DNA of 64,000 bases from Saprospiraceae bacterium UBA7687 (GCA_002482845.1 DLGT01000038.1:1-64000); one strand, 5' to 3'; shown: positions 53,601 to 63,840, numbered from the stretch's first letter. The notes: a model not told the origin generated them from the sequence alone. Translations and numbers: made by a program.

Positions 53601-56600
53601 AGACTTAGCGTTGAAAAAAGAGATTAGCGTTCTTTCGCCTCCACCATATATGCATGGTAACCCAATTACCTTCTTGTTGACTGTTGAAAATCAAGGTAAC
53701 GAAACAGCTCAAAATATTGAAATTTCAGATTATTTACCAAGTGGTTTTAGTTTTGCTCCTCAAATGGGTTGGACACAATCGTCTCCTACATTATTAACAA
53801 GTACTATTGCTGGACCTTTGGCTGCTGGTGCATCTACTACAATAAATCTTATACTGACTTTACAGCAAAGTGGTGCTCCAAATGCTTGGATTAATGTTTC
53901 AGAAATTTCAGGATTTGAAGATTTAGGTGGGAATGCTGTTGGTCCTTATGATTACGACAGTACACCAGATAGCAATCCGACAAATGATGCAGGTGGTCAA
54001 CCTGAATCTCCTGCGGACAACTATTTAGATGGTAATGGTTCTGGAATGCCAGGGGATGGTATTGCTGGTACAGATGAAGATGATCAAGATCCTGCTTTTG
54101 TTGAAGTGTTTGACCTTGCATTAAGAAAAACGCTTATGACTCCTAAGCCATATGCTTTTGGTCAACTATTGACATTTGAGATTGAAGTATTCAACCAAGG
54201 TAACGTTGCTGCAAGTAATATCTTGATAAATGACTATGTACCTACAGGTTATAGTTATGTACCTAATAATGGATGGACTGGTAGTTTACCTACCTTACAA
54301 TATACGATCGCAGGGCCATTGGCTCCAGGTGCAAGCACAGTAGTAACTTTAAACTTGACTTTAATAAATTCAACTGTTGGTGATTATATTAATTATGCAG
54401 AAATAGCAACTGCGGAAGGCCCATCAGGACCCGCATTTGATGCAGATAGTGCGCCTAATAGTAATTCAGAAGGCGAAAATGGTGTCGGTCTAGGAGATCC
54501 TGAAGATAATGATATCAATATTGGACCAGGAAACTCAGCGCAAGATGATCATGATCCTGCAGGGCCAGCTATTTTTGATCTTGCATTGCGAAAAGAAGTA
54601 GTGACTGCGACGCCAAGTTATAGTTATGGGCAGAATGTCATGTACAGAATAGTATTATTTAATCAAGGTAGTGTTGCTGCGACAAGTATCGAAGTAACTG
54701 ACCATTTCCCATGTGGATTTGAATTTGATGCCATGTCGCCAATGAATGTTGGATGGGCACTTTCTGGTAGTTCTGTCGTGAGAACTTATACAGACACGCT
54801 CGCGCCTGGTACTTCTGATACGCTATTTGTGGATATGATCGTGAGACCTTGCTATACAGACCCAGATAATGCATGGACAAATTTTGCTGAAGTCTCAGAT
54901 GCAATAGATGTAACCACAGGTTTACCTGGTGAAGATATAGACAGTACACCAGATGGTGATGCTACTAATGATAATGGCGGTGTTCCTGACTTTAACGGAA
55001 ATATAAGTGGTACTGATAATATAGTAGCCAATGAAAATGGTGATGAAGACGATCATGACCCACACAAAATTCAAGTATTTGATCTTGCCTTAAGAAAGAC
55101 TTTAGCTACAGCTGGTCCACATACTTACGGTCAAGTATTGACATTTAATATAGAAATATTTAACCAAGGTAATGTTATTGCTGAAGACATCGTAATCAGT
55201 GACTACATACCAGCTGGATATACATTTACTGCTGGTAATGGATGGACAGGTGGTCCTACAGTTGCTAGTCGAACTATTCCTGGCCCATTAGCTCCTGGTG
55301 CTTCTACAACAATCACTTTAAATCTTACCCTAGTTCAAAATGCTTTGGGCGGTACTGCATGGAATAATTATGCGGAAATATCAGCGTCAATGGATGATTT
55401 AGGTAATAATAGAAATGATGATGCAGATAGTGTTCCTGATAATGTACCTAATAATGATAATCCATTATTGCCAGGAGACACGAATGATGATAATATATTA
55501 GGTTTAGGACCTAACTTTAGTGAAGACCAAGATGACCATGATGTGGCAGCCCCTACGATAGTTGACTTAGCATTAGCAAAAACAATTATAACGGCTGGAC
55601 CATATCAATACGGAGATCCTGTTACTTTTAGAATCACCGTATCAAATCAAGGTAATATCATAGCACAAAATATTGAGGTATCTGATTATTTACCAGCAGG
55701 ATTCACATTTGCAGTGAATAATGGTTGGTCACAATCTTCACCTACATTATTAACAAATACGATTGCAGGACCTTTAGCTACTGGTGCAAGTACTTTTGTA
55801 GATTTAGTATTGACACCGATAGCAAGTAATGCTACGAATGCTTGGAAAAATATTTCTGAAATCGTTGCTTTTGAAGATCCAAATGGTGACCCAATTGGTG
55901 ATGAAGATATAGATAGTACACCTGATACTGACCCGAACAATGATGGCGGTGGAAATCCAGATACTGGTTCTGATGATGTTATAAATGGAGACGGTACAGG
56001 TACTCCAAATGATACCAATCCTAATACGGATGAAGATGATAGTGACCCTGCTTTGCTACCTATACATGATGTCGCTTTGATCAAAACTGGACCTTCTGGT
56101 ACTTTTGATGTAGGCGATGTGGTGACTTATATAGTGACTGTAACGAATCAAGGTAATCATGCTGTAGATAGTATTTCACTAATTGATTATATACCTGCAG
56201 GATATTCATTTGTTCCTAATAACAACTGGACAGCTTCAGGTGCAAATGCAGTTTTGACAGCTACTGTAGGTAATGGATTATTGCCAGCTGGTGGTATTTT
56301 ACCGCAAGGAGATATTAGTTTCCCTATTTCTTTGACCATTGCACCTTATGCAAATATTGCTAATTTAGTAAATGTAGCTGAAGTTACTGGTTCAAGAGAT
56401 GTTTTTGGTCTTGATCAGTCAGATGAAGCTGATAGTCAAGCAGATAGCAACCCGAACAATGATGCTGGTGGTGCTGTAAATACCACTAGTGATGATGTCA
56501 TAAACGGAAATGGTTCTGGAACTCCAGGCTCTACAAATCCTGTTACGGATGAAGATGACCAAGATCCAGCAACTGTTCAGCTCAATTATTATAGTCTAGG

Positions 56601-59600
56601 TAATCAAGTATGGATTGATGCTAATAATAATGGTATCAAAGATGTTTCTGAAGCACCAATATCAGGTGTTACCGTAGAATTGTACTATGATAATCCGGTC
56701 TCAATGTCTCTTGAATTGATAGAGACGGTATGGACAAATATAAATGGTCTTTATCTTTTTGATTCATTGTCTAACGGAGATTATGTTGTGGTATTGCCAT
56801 CAAGTAATTTCGCATCAGCTGCCCCATTTGAAAATTATGTGAGTAGCACAGGAAATGGTGCCAATAATTTGACAAGTGGTCTATATGAAGATGCTGCTAA
56901 TCAGATCAATACAAACAATAACATTGATAATGATGACAACGGTGTGAAAGATGGTTTGCCTGCATTCCCTGGTGCTATAGTTAGTAATACTGTGACTCTA
57001 GGTGATGGCGAGCCTACTGGAGAAAATCCTGATAACGACCCTACGACACTAGATGTAAATGAAAATCTTACTGTAGATTTTGGTTTAGTACCGCTTCATA
57101 GCATAGGAAACCAAGTATGGGTAGATATAAATAATAATGGTATCATAGATAGTGGTGAAGCACTAATAGAAGATGTAGCAGTAGTACTCCATTATGTGGA
57201 CCCAATAAGTGGTATTTGCATAGTAATCGATACTGCTTACACTGATGTGAATGGTTTATATTTATTCGATAGCTTGATAGGTGGCAATTATATTGTAGAG
57301 ATACCTAGTACAAACTTTGGACCTGGTCAACCACTAGAAGGATTTGCAAGTAGCACAGGTAATGGTGCTATCGTAGGTACAGATAGTGCTACTGATCCAG
57401 ATGATAATGCAGATAATGATGATAATGGTTTGTTGAATGGTAATCCAATGTTTGTAGGTAGTGTCGTAAGTGATACTTTGACCCTAGGAGCAAACGAACC
57501 ATTAAACGAATTGCCAAACAATGATCCAACAGTTGCCTTAGACGGTAATAGTAACTTGACAGTTGACTTCGGATTCTTACCTTTGATGACCATCGGAAAT
57601 CAAGTTTGGAATGATGCTAACAATAATGGCGTATTTGACAATGGTGAGTTGCCAATAGCAGGAGTAACTGTTGTTTTACATTATATCAATCCTTTGACAG
57701 GAACGTGCGATATTCTTTATACAACCACAACTGATGGTAATGGACTTTACTTATTCGATAGTTTGATCCAAGGAAGTTACATTGTAGAATTGCCAGGAAG
57801 TAATTTTGCACCAAGTGCACCACTTGCTGGTACAACGAGTAGCACAGGAAGCGGTCAAACTAGTTTGGTATTTGGCCCTAATGAAAACCCTGGAGCACCT
57901 ATCGATCCTGATAATAGTGTAGATGGCGATGACAATGGATTGTTTAATGGTAATCCGATGTTCCCAGGTAGTGTGGTCAGTGATACATTAACTTTGGTTT
58001 GGAATAATGAGCCAGCAGGCGAAACGCCAAATAATGATACGAGTATTGCGACAGATAATAATAGCAACTTAACTGTAGACTTTGGTTTTACCACACTTTA
58101 TAGTATTGGTAACCAAGTATGGATAGATACAAATTATAACGGTATAAAAGATGGTGCAGAAGCAGGTGTTGCGGGCGTAGATGTAGAGTTACACTACTTT
58201 AATCCATTGACTGGTCTTTGTGAGTTGATCGCAACCACCACCACAGATGCCAATGGTCTATATTTGTTTGATAGTCTACTTACTGGTAAGTATATCGTGG
58301 TGATACCGAATACAGAAATGCAACCAGGTGGGCCATTACAAAATTACCTTTCTAGTACAGGAACATTTAATGCTGGTGGTGTTTACGAGACACCTGGTGT
58401 GAGTGCTGATACAAATGTTGATAATGATGACAATGGTACATTTAACACGAATCCAATGTTTTTCTTTGGTGTTGTGAGTGATACCATTACTTTGGGTGGA
58501 ACAGAACCATTGAACGAAGCTCCAAATAATGATACAAGTGGTGCTGCTGATCAAAACAGTAACTTGACAGTTGACTTTGGATTTATCCCTAAGGTATTCG
58601 ACCTTGCATTGACAAAAACAAAAGTTAGTCCTGCTCAAGTGACTGCTTATGGTGATGTCGTCGAATTTGACCTTACTGTGTATAACCAAGGAAACCTTGA
58701 TGCTGAGAATGTAGAAATCACTGATTATATTCCAGATGGATTTGAACTGAATGCAGCTAGTATTGGTTGGACTTTGAGTGGTACGAATGCAGTCTACACG
58801 ATTACAAATGTGATCCCTGCAAATACATCTACTGTAGTTAAAATATACCTTACGGTAAAAATGTCTAACTTAGTGGGTGCATATGTCAATTATGCTGAGA
58901 TCTCAGAAGCTATGGATACACTTGGTAATTCTAGCAACCCTATAGTACCTAGTCCATATGGCACATTGGTAGATATAGACAGTACACCGGATGATACCAA
59001 TGGAAATGACGCAGGTGGTGAGCCTGAAGGTCCTTCAGATGATGCTATAGCAGGAGATGGTAGTGGACCGATTGGTTCGGGTACACCAGCAGGTGACGAA
59101 GATGACCACGATGTGGAGTTTGTAAGGATTATTGATGCATCAATACGTAAGTCTATTGTGACGCCTGGCCCATATGTATACGGTCAGCCAGTGACATACA
59201 GAATCACGGTCTTTAATCAGGGTAATGTAGATTTATACAATATCAATGTTAGTGATTATATTCCTGTAGGTATGGATTTTGTACCTGGAGGTGCTAACGC
59301 TGGATGGACCCTAAGTGGTAATACAGCTTCTTATACAGTAGCGGGTCCTATTGCAGAACAGACGAGTACAGATATCTTCATCACTTTGATCACAAAACCT
59401 GTCGTGCCTGGCGCATCTGCTACAGCTGCTTCATGGTTAAATATTACAGAGATATCTGAAATAAGAGATGAAAATGGTACTGATATTACCAATGATGATA
59501 TAGATTCTGATGGTGATGATGATCCGAATAATGATCCAACTATTGATGATGAAATCAATGGCGATCCTACTGATCCGAATACGCCGAATGACGAAGATGA

Positions 59601-62600
59601 TAACGATATCACATTCATAGAGATTTTTGACCTTGCGTTAAGAAAGACATTGGTGACACCAGCTCCATATAACTATGGTGATGTATTGACCTTCAATGTA
59701 GAAGTCATCAATCAAGGTAATGTGCCAGCTACAAATGTGGTAGTGAATGATTACTTGCCAATAGGATATACTTTTGCTGCGAATAATGGATGGACAGGAG
59801 CTTCTCCAGTTATTCAGAATACAATAGCAGGACCTATCTTACCTGGTGGTAGTGTAAATCTTACTTTGGAATTGACACTCATTCAAGCAAATGGTGGAGA
59901 GCGTAATTGGATAAATTATGCAGAAATTGCATCAGGCAATGGACCTAATGGACCAGGATTTGATGCAGACAGCGCTCCTAATAGCAATGGTGTTAATGAA
60001 AATAGTATCGTCCCTGGTGGTACTGGCGATGATAATGTAGAAAGTACAAGCGATACAGGTGTAGGAAGTCAAGATGACCACGACCCTGCTGGACCTTCTA
60101 TTTTTGATCTAGCATTAAGAAAAGGCGTAGTTACTGCCACACCAAGTTACAGTTATGGTCAAAATGTAATGTACAGTATTGTGATAGTTAACCAAGGTAA
60201 TGCAGCTGCGAGCAACATTGTAGTAAAAGATTATTTACCATGTGGTTTAGCTTTTGACCCTAGTTTGCCGATGAATGCAACATGGACATCGGATGGTACT
60301 GATATTAGCACAACTTATTTTGGTACTTTATTACCTGGTCAGAGTGTGGAGCTATTTGTTGACTTGATCGTAAGACCATGTTATATAGATGTAGATAATG
60401 CTTGGACCAATTATACTGAGATAGTTACTGCTATTGATAATACGACAGGTCTACCTGGTGATGATATCGATAGTACACCAGATGATACCAATGGAAATGA
60501 TGCGGGTGGTGTTCCTAATTTTGAGTCCAATGTAAGTGGTACTGATAATACTATTAATAATGAACTCGGAGATGAAGATGACCATGACCCACACAAAATC
60601 CAAGTATTCGACCTTGCACTTAGAAAGGTAGTAGACAATCGTGGACCATACATGATAGGGGAGACAGCAACTTTCAGAATGACTGTATTCAACCAAGGTA
60701 ACGTTTCTGCTGATAATATTCTTGTAAATGATTATGTCAGAAGTGGATTTAGTTTTAACCCTGCTGCAAATCCAGGATGGACATTGACGACTCCTGCTAC
60801 GATAGCTGCTGATGGTTTATTAAATTATACGATCACTGACGAATTGTTGCCAGGTACTAGTACAGAATTGGTACTGAACCTAGAGATTGCCTTGGATGCA
60901 AATCCTGCAGTAACAGACTGGTACAATTATGCAGAAGTTGGTGCTACGCAAGATACGGAAGGTAATAATAGAAATGATGATGCAGATAGTAATCCGAATA
61001 CAGACTCTCCATATGAAAACCAAGTATTGCCAGATGGTCCTTGGGATAATGTGATAGATGGTATTGGTGAGTTATTCGATCAAGACGAAGACGATCATGA
61101 TCCTGAATTGGTGATAGTAGTAGGTGGATTGGGTGATACCGTTTGGAAAGATTTAGACGGAGATGGTATTCAAGATCCTAGCGAGCCTGGTGTAGCTGGT
61201 GTTATAGCTACCTTGACAGATTGTGCTGGAAATATTTTGCAGACAACGACCACAGATAATACTGGATTCTATTTCTTCAATAACTTGATCCCAGGTAATT
61301 ATCAGGTACAGTTTGATATTAGTAATCTTGCCCCTGGATGTGCCTTTACATACCAAAACGTAGGTGCTAATGATGAGCTAGATAGTGAGGTAGATTTATC
61401 AGGTCTAGGACCATGTGTGTATATCACAGGTGGACAGTTTGATAGTACTTATGATGCAGGTTTATTGATTCTAGCAGCGATAGGTGATTATGTATGGCAT
61501 GATTTGAATGGTAATGGCCTTCAAAACGCTGGTGAGCCTGGTATCCCTGGAGTACAAGTAAATCTATACAGAAGTGATAGTACATTTGTTTCCACTACCT
61601 TTACCAATGGATCTGGATTGTATTTATTTGACTTCCTATATCCTGGTGATTATTATCTTGAGTTCATAGATCCAGCTGGTTTCCAAAAAACCTTTGCAAA
61701 CACAGGTGCAAATAACGGCATAGATAGTGATGTAGATAATTCTAATGGTCCTGGTACCACATTGACTACGACGCTGTCACCGGGTGAACGTGATATGACA
61801 TGGGATGCAGGATACTATATTTGTATTCCTATCGGAGACTTAGTATGGTATGATATCAACAGAAATGATGTTTGGGATAGTAATGAAAATGGTATCAATG
61901 GATTGCCAGTAAATCTTTTCAGAAACGTTTCAGGAGCTTGGGTACTTTGGGAAACTCAGTACACAGGATTTAAACCAGGTACTCCTTCTGATGATGGATA
62001 CTTTAAATTCTGCGCGCCTCCAGGACAATACTATGTTCAAGTAGTGATGCCTCCTTTAGGATTAGTTAGAGCTCGTCCAAATATCGGAAGCAATGAGGAG
62101 AATGACAGTGATATCACAAATGCAAATGGTGCAAGTTCTACTGCTTCCTTTACAGTGACATCAGGTCAAGAAAAATGTGACCTAGGTGCAGGGTATTACC
62201 CAATGGCAGTTGCAGGTAACCTAGTATGGCGTGATGACAATCAAGATGGTGTACAAGATGAGGACGAACCAAAAGTAGCAGGTGTAGTAGTACAAGCATA
62301 CGAGGCTCAAACCAATACAATGGTAGCAGAGACCACCACGGATGAAAACGGTCAATACACTTTGGATTATTTAGAGAAAGGTGATATTTATGTCAAATTT
62401 GAAGTTCCATCTGGTTATAGCGCTACTGTAGCTAGAGTAACGGCTGATAACAAGGACAGTGATGTAGACCATAGTTATGGACAGAATACCACTAGAATGT
62501 TTACCATGTCATCAGGAATGGTGAATGAAAACATAGATCTAGGTATCGCATTTGGAGTATTGCCAGTAGAATGGTTGGATGTGGATGCAATACGTGTGAA

Positions 62601-63123
62601 TAATACCCACGTCGTCTCATGGAGAACAGCCAAAGAAGTGAATGTCGATTATTATATCGTAGAACGTAGACTTGCGAAGGAAACAGAATTTACTCAAATA
62701 CCTGGCAAAGTTGCAGCAAATGGTAATACAAATGCAGTACAAGCGTATAGTTTGATTGACAATGATGTAGCGTCTTCAGGTGTTTATATCTACAGGGTAA
62801 AACAAGTAGACTTCGATGGTAAATATACTTATAGTAAATTGGTAAGTGTAGCACATCAAGGTGAAAATGCCATAGAACTTTATCCAAACCCTGCAAAGGG
62901 AGAAACGAATCTTGATATTGTATTAAGTACAGATAGCAAGGTAAATGTAGAGATCTATGACAATGCGTCTAAACTTGTAAAAGTCATCACAAATGAAGCA
63001 TTCCAAGCAGAAGGCATTAAGTCATATTTGATTGACTTAAATGATGTTCCAGCAGGAGTGTACAATGTAAAAGTGACGATAGATGGTGTTGCAACACAAA
63101 AGAAATTTATCAGAATAGAGTAA
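50659..63123 (+). CDS. Giant DUF11/SdrD-B repeat surface protein with T9SS sorting domain
   Basis: This 4154-residue secreted protein opens with a long start region. The n-region is about 38 residues and the hydrophobic core is MVLLPFLCFLFISDISIAQ, ending near residue 57. Next come one SdrD-B-like domain (60-130) and a beta-propeller-like region (about 180-640) with NARQVGTVWGVAISR. Then follow: one SdrD-B domain (near 655); seven DUF11 repeats (starts at bases 53071, 53599, 54109, 54571, 55075, 55561, 56062); four SdrD-B repeats (56584-58590, each with GNQVWxDxNxNG and GLYLFDSL); and five more DUF11 repeats (58593, 59128, 59622, 60099, 60604). Four SdrD-B repeats (about 61120-62550) and a type A sorting domain (LYPNPAKGE to KKFIRIE) close it. 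Acidic linkers (DIDSTPDxNPxNDAGG, ending DEDDHDP) join the DUF11 units and probably bind calcium. An adhesin or surface-fibre role is inferred. In the 12.5-kb frame there is no interruption. Confidence 0.93.
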   Translation: MLLRFLTTVVSGLSTRNPNFEKLCRAYGFSDIGKRFKLMVLLPFLCFLFISDISIAQITGKAYRDYNGDGIQQGGEPNRGNIIVKFYTNSTLPAKDALVGTTTTASDGTYSFNPPSYPVRIEFEIPDGFCNLSPTQDFSAGNGDTYGTAVQFATGPGVYNFILSYPADFATIENPLAFTPCFVNGDPLPAGSSGDADAFVGLNYQDNGHGLNSGYYPTQPNGANPVGPAHSIVGNARQVGTVWGVAISRQARKIFTSAFLKRHAGLGPLGSGGIYMMDVDNYNTSMNYNWLNFDTDLNIPTSDQSGTYTNALVGSNVVTYSPVIGTNAQRGLSTNKVQPSQDAAAWEQVGRVSFGDIDISEDGRYLYVVNLYDRKLYQIDLIDPFNPVAPTLAGVGTIVKSFDIPDDCTGNEGEHRPFGIKVTRGKVFVAVVCNGANASGVTIGTENDLQANIYEFETATESFIPTPTLTFQLNYRSTTANKWVPWSPTFQTYFEGPGYPIISDIEFDGNGNMILGMFDRRGHQGGWYNYDLNGTGNYNMATVGDILQAVRNTGSASCEYNLGPSADPNEFYQDSKHHPEPVNGGLSVHRTANSDNVLTTYMDPVWIWSGGTMRFNNLTGQKINDGYEIYYTGNQAGGPFGKAAGLGDIETVEEVPPIEIGNLIWRDSDRDGIQDPDEPGIENVTVELVNGNGIVVGTATTDPDGGYYFNYTNVNDPDGNGTLGPQPYTNYTIRISSTQYNLFGVNGSVLEGYVMTSTNESGSGLADYSDNDASLVGGIAQIAITTAGPAENNHTFDFGFYPTTFDLALTKRTTNTLPVRQNEDVNYVIKVINQGTDIVNSFTVSDYVPTGFIYNAGDNSNWTGAAPTVSYTASVLNGLLAAPGLAPGDSVEINLVLQLSTTANPTNISNFAEISAGTDVVGNDANDDIDSTPDTNPSNDAGGQIGSPADNYVGGNGTGTPGDGVANTDEDDHDGAPIRLVDLALKKEISVLSPPPYMHGNPITFLLTVENQGNETAQNIEISDYLPSGFSFAPQMGWTQSSPTLLTSTIAGPLAAGASTTINLILTLQQSGAPNAWINVSEISGFEDLGGNAVGPYDYDSTPDSNPTNDAGGQPESPADNYLDGNGSGMPGDGIAGTDEDDQDPAFVEVFDLALRKTLMTPKPYAFGQLLTFEIEVFNQGNVAASNILINDYVPTGYSYVPNNGWTGSLPTLQYTIAGPLAPGASTVVTLNLTLINSTVGDYINYAEIATAEGPSGPAFDADSAPNSNSEGENGVGLGDPEDNDINIGPGNSAQDDHDPAGPAIFDLALRKEVVTATPSYSYGQNVMYRIVLFNQGSVAATSIEVTDHFPCGFEFDAMSPMNVGWALSGSSVVRTYTDTLAPGTSDTLFVDMIVRPCYTDPDNAWTNFAEVSDAIDVTTGLPGEDIDSTPDGDATNDNGGVPDFNGNISGTDNIVANENGDEDDHDPHKIQVFDLALRKTLATAGPHTYGQVLTFNIEIFNQGNVIAEDIVISDYIPAGYTFTAGNGWTGGPTVASRTIPGPLAPGASTTITLNLTLVQNALGGTAWNNYAEISASMDDLGNNRNDDADSVPDNVPNNDNPLLPGDTNDDNILGLGPNFSEDQDDHDVAAPTIVDLALAKTIITAGPYQYGDPVTFRITVSNQGNIIAQNIEVSDYLPAGFTFAVNNGWSQSSPTLLTNTIAGPLATGASTFVDLVLTPIASNATNAWKNISEIVAFEDPNGDPIGDEDIDSTPDTDPNNDGGGNPDTGSDDVINGDGTGTPNDTNPNTDEDDSDPALLPIHDVALIKTGPSGTFDVGDVVTYIVTVTNQGNHAVDSISLIDYIPAGYSFVPNNNWTASGANAVLTATVGNGLLPAGGILPQGDISFPISLTIAPYANIANLVNVAEVTGSRDVFGLDQSDEADSQADSNPNNDAGGAVNTTSDDVINGNGSGTPGSTNPVTDEDDQDPATVQLNYYSLGNQVWIDANNNGIKDVSEAPISGVTVELYYDNPVSMSLELIETVWTNINGLYLFDSLSNGDYVVVLPSSNFASAAPFENYVSSTGNGANNLTSGLYEDAANQINTNNNIDNDDNGVKDGLPAFPGAIVSNTVTLGDGEPTGENPDNDPTTLDVNENLTVDFGLVPLHSIGNQVWVDINNNGIIDSGEALIEDVAVVLHYVDPISGICIVIDTAYTDVNGLYLFDSLIGGNYIVEIPSTNFGPGQPLEGFASSTGNGAIVGTDSATDPDDNADNDDNGLLNGNPMFVGSVVSDTLTLGANEPLNELPNNDPTVALDGNSNLTVDFGFLPLMTIGNQVWNDANNNGVFDNGELPIAGVTVVLHYINPLTGTCDILYTTTTDGNGLYLFDSLIQGSYIVELPGSNFAPSAPLAGTTSSTGSGQTSLVFGPNENPGAPIDPDNSVDGDDNGLFNGNPMFPGSVVSDTLTLVWNNEPAGETPNNDTSIATDNNSNLTVDFGFTTLYSIGNQVWIDTNYNGIKDGAEAGVAGVDVELHYFNPLTGLCELIATTTTDANGLYLFDSLLTGKYIVVIPNTEMQPGGPLQNYLSSTGTFNAGGVYETPGVSADTNVDNDDNGTFNTNPMFFFGVVSDTITLGGTEPLNEAPNNDTSGAADQNSNLTVDFGFIPKVFDLALTKTKVSPAQVTAYGDVVEFDLTVYNQGNLDAENVEITDYIPDGFELNAASIGWTLSGTNAVYTITNVIPANTSTVVKIYLTVKMSNLVGAYVNYAEISEAMDTLGNSSNPIVPSPYGTLVDIDSTPDDTNGNDAGGEPEGPSDDAIAGDGSGPIGSGTPAGDEDDHDVEFVRIIDASIRKSIVTPGPYVYGQPVTYRITVFNQGNVDLYNINVSDYIPVGMDFVPGGANAGWTLSGNTASYTVAGPIAEQTSTDIFITLITKPVVPGASATAASWLNITEISEIRDENGTDITNDDIDSDGDDDPNNDPTIDDEINGDPTDPNTPNDEDDNDITFIEIFDLALRKTLVTPAPYNYGDVLTFNVEVINQGNVPATNVVVNDYLPIGYTFAANNGWTGASPVIQNTIAGPILPGGSVNLTLELTLIQANGGERNWINYAEIASGNGPNGPGFDADSAPNSNGVNENSIVPGGTGDDNVESTSDTGVGSQDDHDPAGPSIFDLALRKGVVTATPSYSYGQNVMYSIVIVNQGNAAASNIVVKDYLPCGLAFDPSLPMNATWTSDGTDISTTYFGTLLPGQSVELFVDLIVRPCYIDVDNAWTNYTEIVTAIDNTTGLPGDDIDSTPDDTNGNDAGGVPNFESNVSGTDNTINNELGDEDDHDPHKIQVFDLALRKVVDNRGPYMIGETATFRMTVFNQGNVSADNILVNDYVRSGFSFNPAANPGWTLTTPATIAADGLLNYTITDELLPGTSTELVLNLEIALDANPAVTDWYNYAEVGATQDTEGNNRNDDADSNPNTDSPYENQVLPDGPWDNVIDGIGELFDQDEDDHDPELVIVVGGLGDTVWKDLDGDGIQDPSEPGVAGVIATLTDCAGNILQTTTTDNTGFYFFNNLIPGNYQVQFDISNLAPGCAFTYQNVGANDELDSEVDLSGLGPCVYITGGQFDSTYDAGLLILAAIGDYVWHDLNGNGLQNAGEPGIPGVQVNLYRSDSTFVSTTFTNGSGLYLFDFLYPGDYYLEFIDPAGFQKTFANTGANNGIDSDVDNSNGPGTTLTTTLSPGERDMTWDAGYYICIPIGDLVWYDINRNDVWDSNENGINGLPVNLFRNVSGAWVLWETQYTGFKPGTPSDDGYFKFCAPPGQYYVQVVMPPLGLVRARPNIGSNEENDSDITNANGASSTASFTVTSGQEKCDLGAGYYPMAVAGNLVWRDDNQDGVQDEDEPKVAGVVVQAYEAQTNTMVAETTTDENGQYTLDYLEKGDIYVKFEVPSGYSATVARVTADNKDSDVDHSYGQNTTRMFTMSSGMVNENIDLGIAFGVLPVEWLDVDAIRVNNTHVVSWRTAKEVNVDYYIVERRLAKETEFTQIPGKVAANGNTNAVQAYSLIDNDVASSGVYIYRVKQVDFDGKYTYSKLVSVAHQGENAIELYPNPAKGETNLDIVLSTDSKVNVEIYDNASKLVKVITNEAFQAEGIKSYLIDLNDVPAGVYNVKVTIDGVATQKKFIRIE

Positions 63124-63153
63124 GTTTCAATTGAACATATAACCCCAAAAGAG

Positions 63154-63189
63154 AGAGTCTTACAGTAATGTAAGGCTCTTTTTTTTTTG
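63154..63189 (+). terminator. Intrinsic terminator of the giant gene
   Basis: AGAGTCTTACA (63154-63164) pairs with 63169-63179 through one U-G wobble around a 4-nt loop, followed by a run of ten or more T. It lies 31 bases beyond the stop codon. The rest of the gap 63124-63501 shows only a weak leftward open stretch that I do not accept as a gene. Confidence 0.88.
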
Positions 63190-63501
63190 AGCTATTAGGT
63201 AAAAATAGATAAATACTTAAGTAAATATTATCAATTGAGTTATCAATTTATCAAAGATAGGAATTGTTTCTTTTTTAAGCTTAGCATGACCTAACCGGAT
63301 CAACTTGCCCAAGGCATAGGGTTTGAATAGTATGAAGCGATTGATATATTTTCGAATTATAGTAGAGAAATGGGAGAATGAAAGAAGTAAGATTTCATTA
63401 GTATAAATGATAAAGAAGTATTTCTTTAATTGACCAACGAAATCGCTATATATTTCGTCTAACAAAAGTAGCTATTTCGGTTAATTATTAAATATTAAAA
63501 T

Positions 63502-63840
63502 ATGAAACAATTGATTCTCATTGTGTTGGTCTGGACATTATCATCTTGTGCAAAAAATGATGAACAAACGACTACATTTTTAGATTGTGAAGAAGAAACT
63601 AAAGATTTCAAAAAGTATAATGGTGAAGAAATAGGGTGTAAATTGTTTTTTAACCTAACTGAATACAAAAATCAAAGTTACCTTGAATTAAATGCTCATT
63701 GTGCCGACCTAATTAGGCCTGTTGTAATTAATGAAAGTTGTGTAGATATTTGTGAGAATTCACCTTACGATTTTAATTCAAAATGTGCTAGTTATTTAAG
63801 AAATAGAAAAATTATAAAGGTCATGTTGATTGAGAATTGA
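63502..63840 (+). CDS. Cysteine-rich small lipoprotein
   Basis: This 112-residue protein has a lipoprotein signal (MKQLILIVLVWTLSSC, lipid on C16). The mature part holds six more cysteines (in LDCEEE, IGCKLF, AHCADL, ESCVDICEN and SKCASY), consistent with disulfide bonding outside the cytoplasm. I do not recognise a family. It stands alone after the giant gene, with no visible promoter, and the remaining 160 bases to the right edge show no gene. Confidence 0.72.
   Translation: MKQLILIVLVWTLSSCAKNDEQTTTFLDCEEETKDFKKYNGEEIGCKLFFNLTEYKNQSYLELNAHCADLIRPVVINESCVDICENSPYDFNSKCASYLRNRKIIKVMLIEN

Noticed and set aside
53383..60696. Leftward open frames inside the giant gene
   Set aside because: They recur at the same place in each repeat, in the acidic linkers, which is expected from the codon pattern of D/N/G-rich sequence on the other strand.
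50659..63123. CRISPR or other direct-repeat array in the giant gene
   Set aside because: Repeats are protein-domain sized (about 500 bp), diverged and in one reading frame, with no short identical repeats and unique spacers.
63217..63465. Leftward 82-codon open frame after the giant gene
   Set aside because: No signal, no known domain, skewed hydrophobic composition, and no promoter. It probably arises from AT-rich spacer. I cannot exclude a degraded gene.
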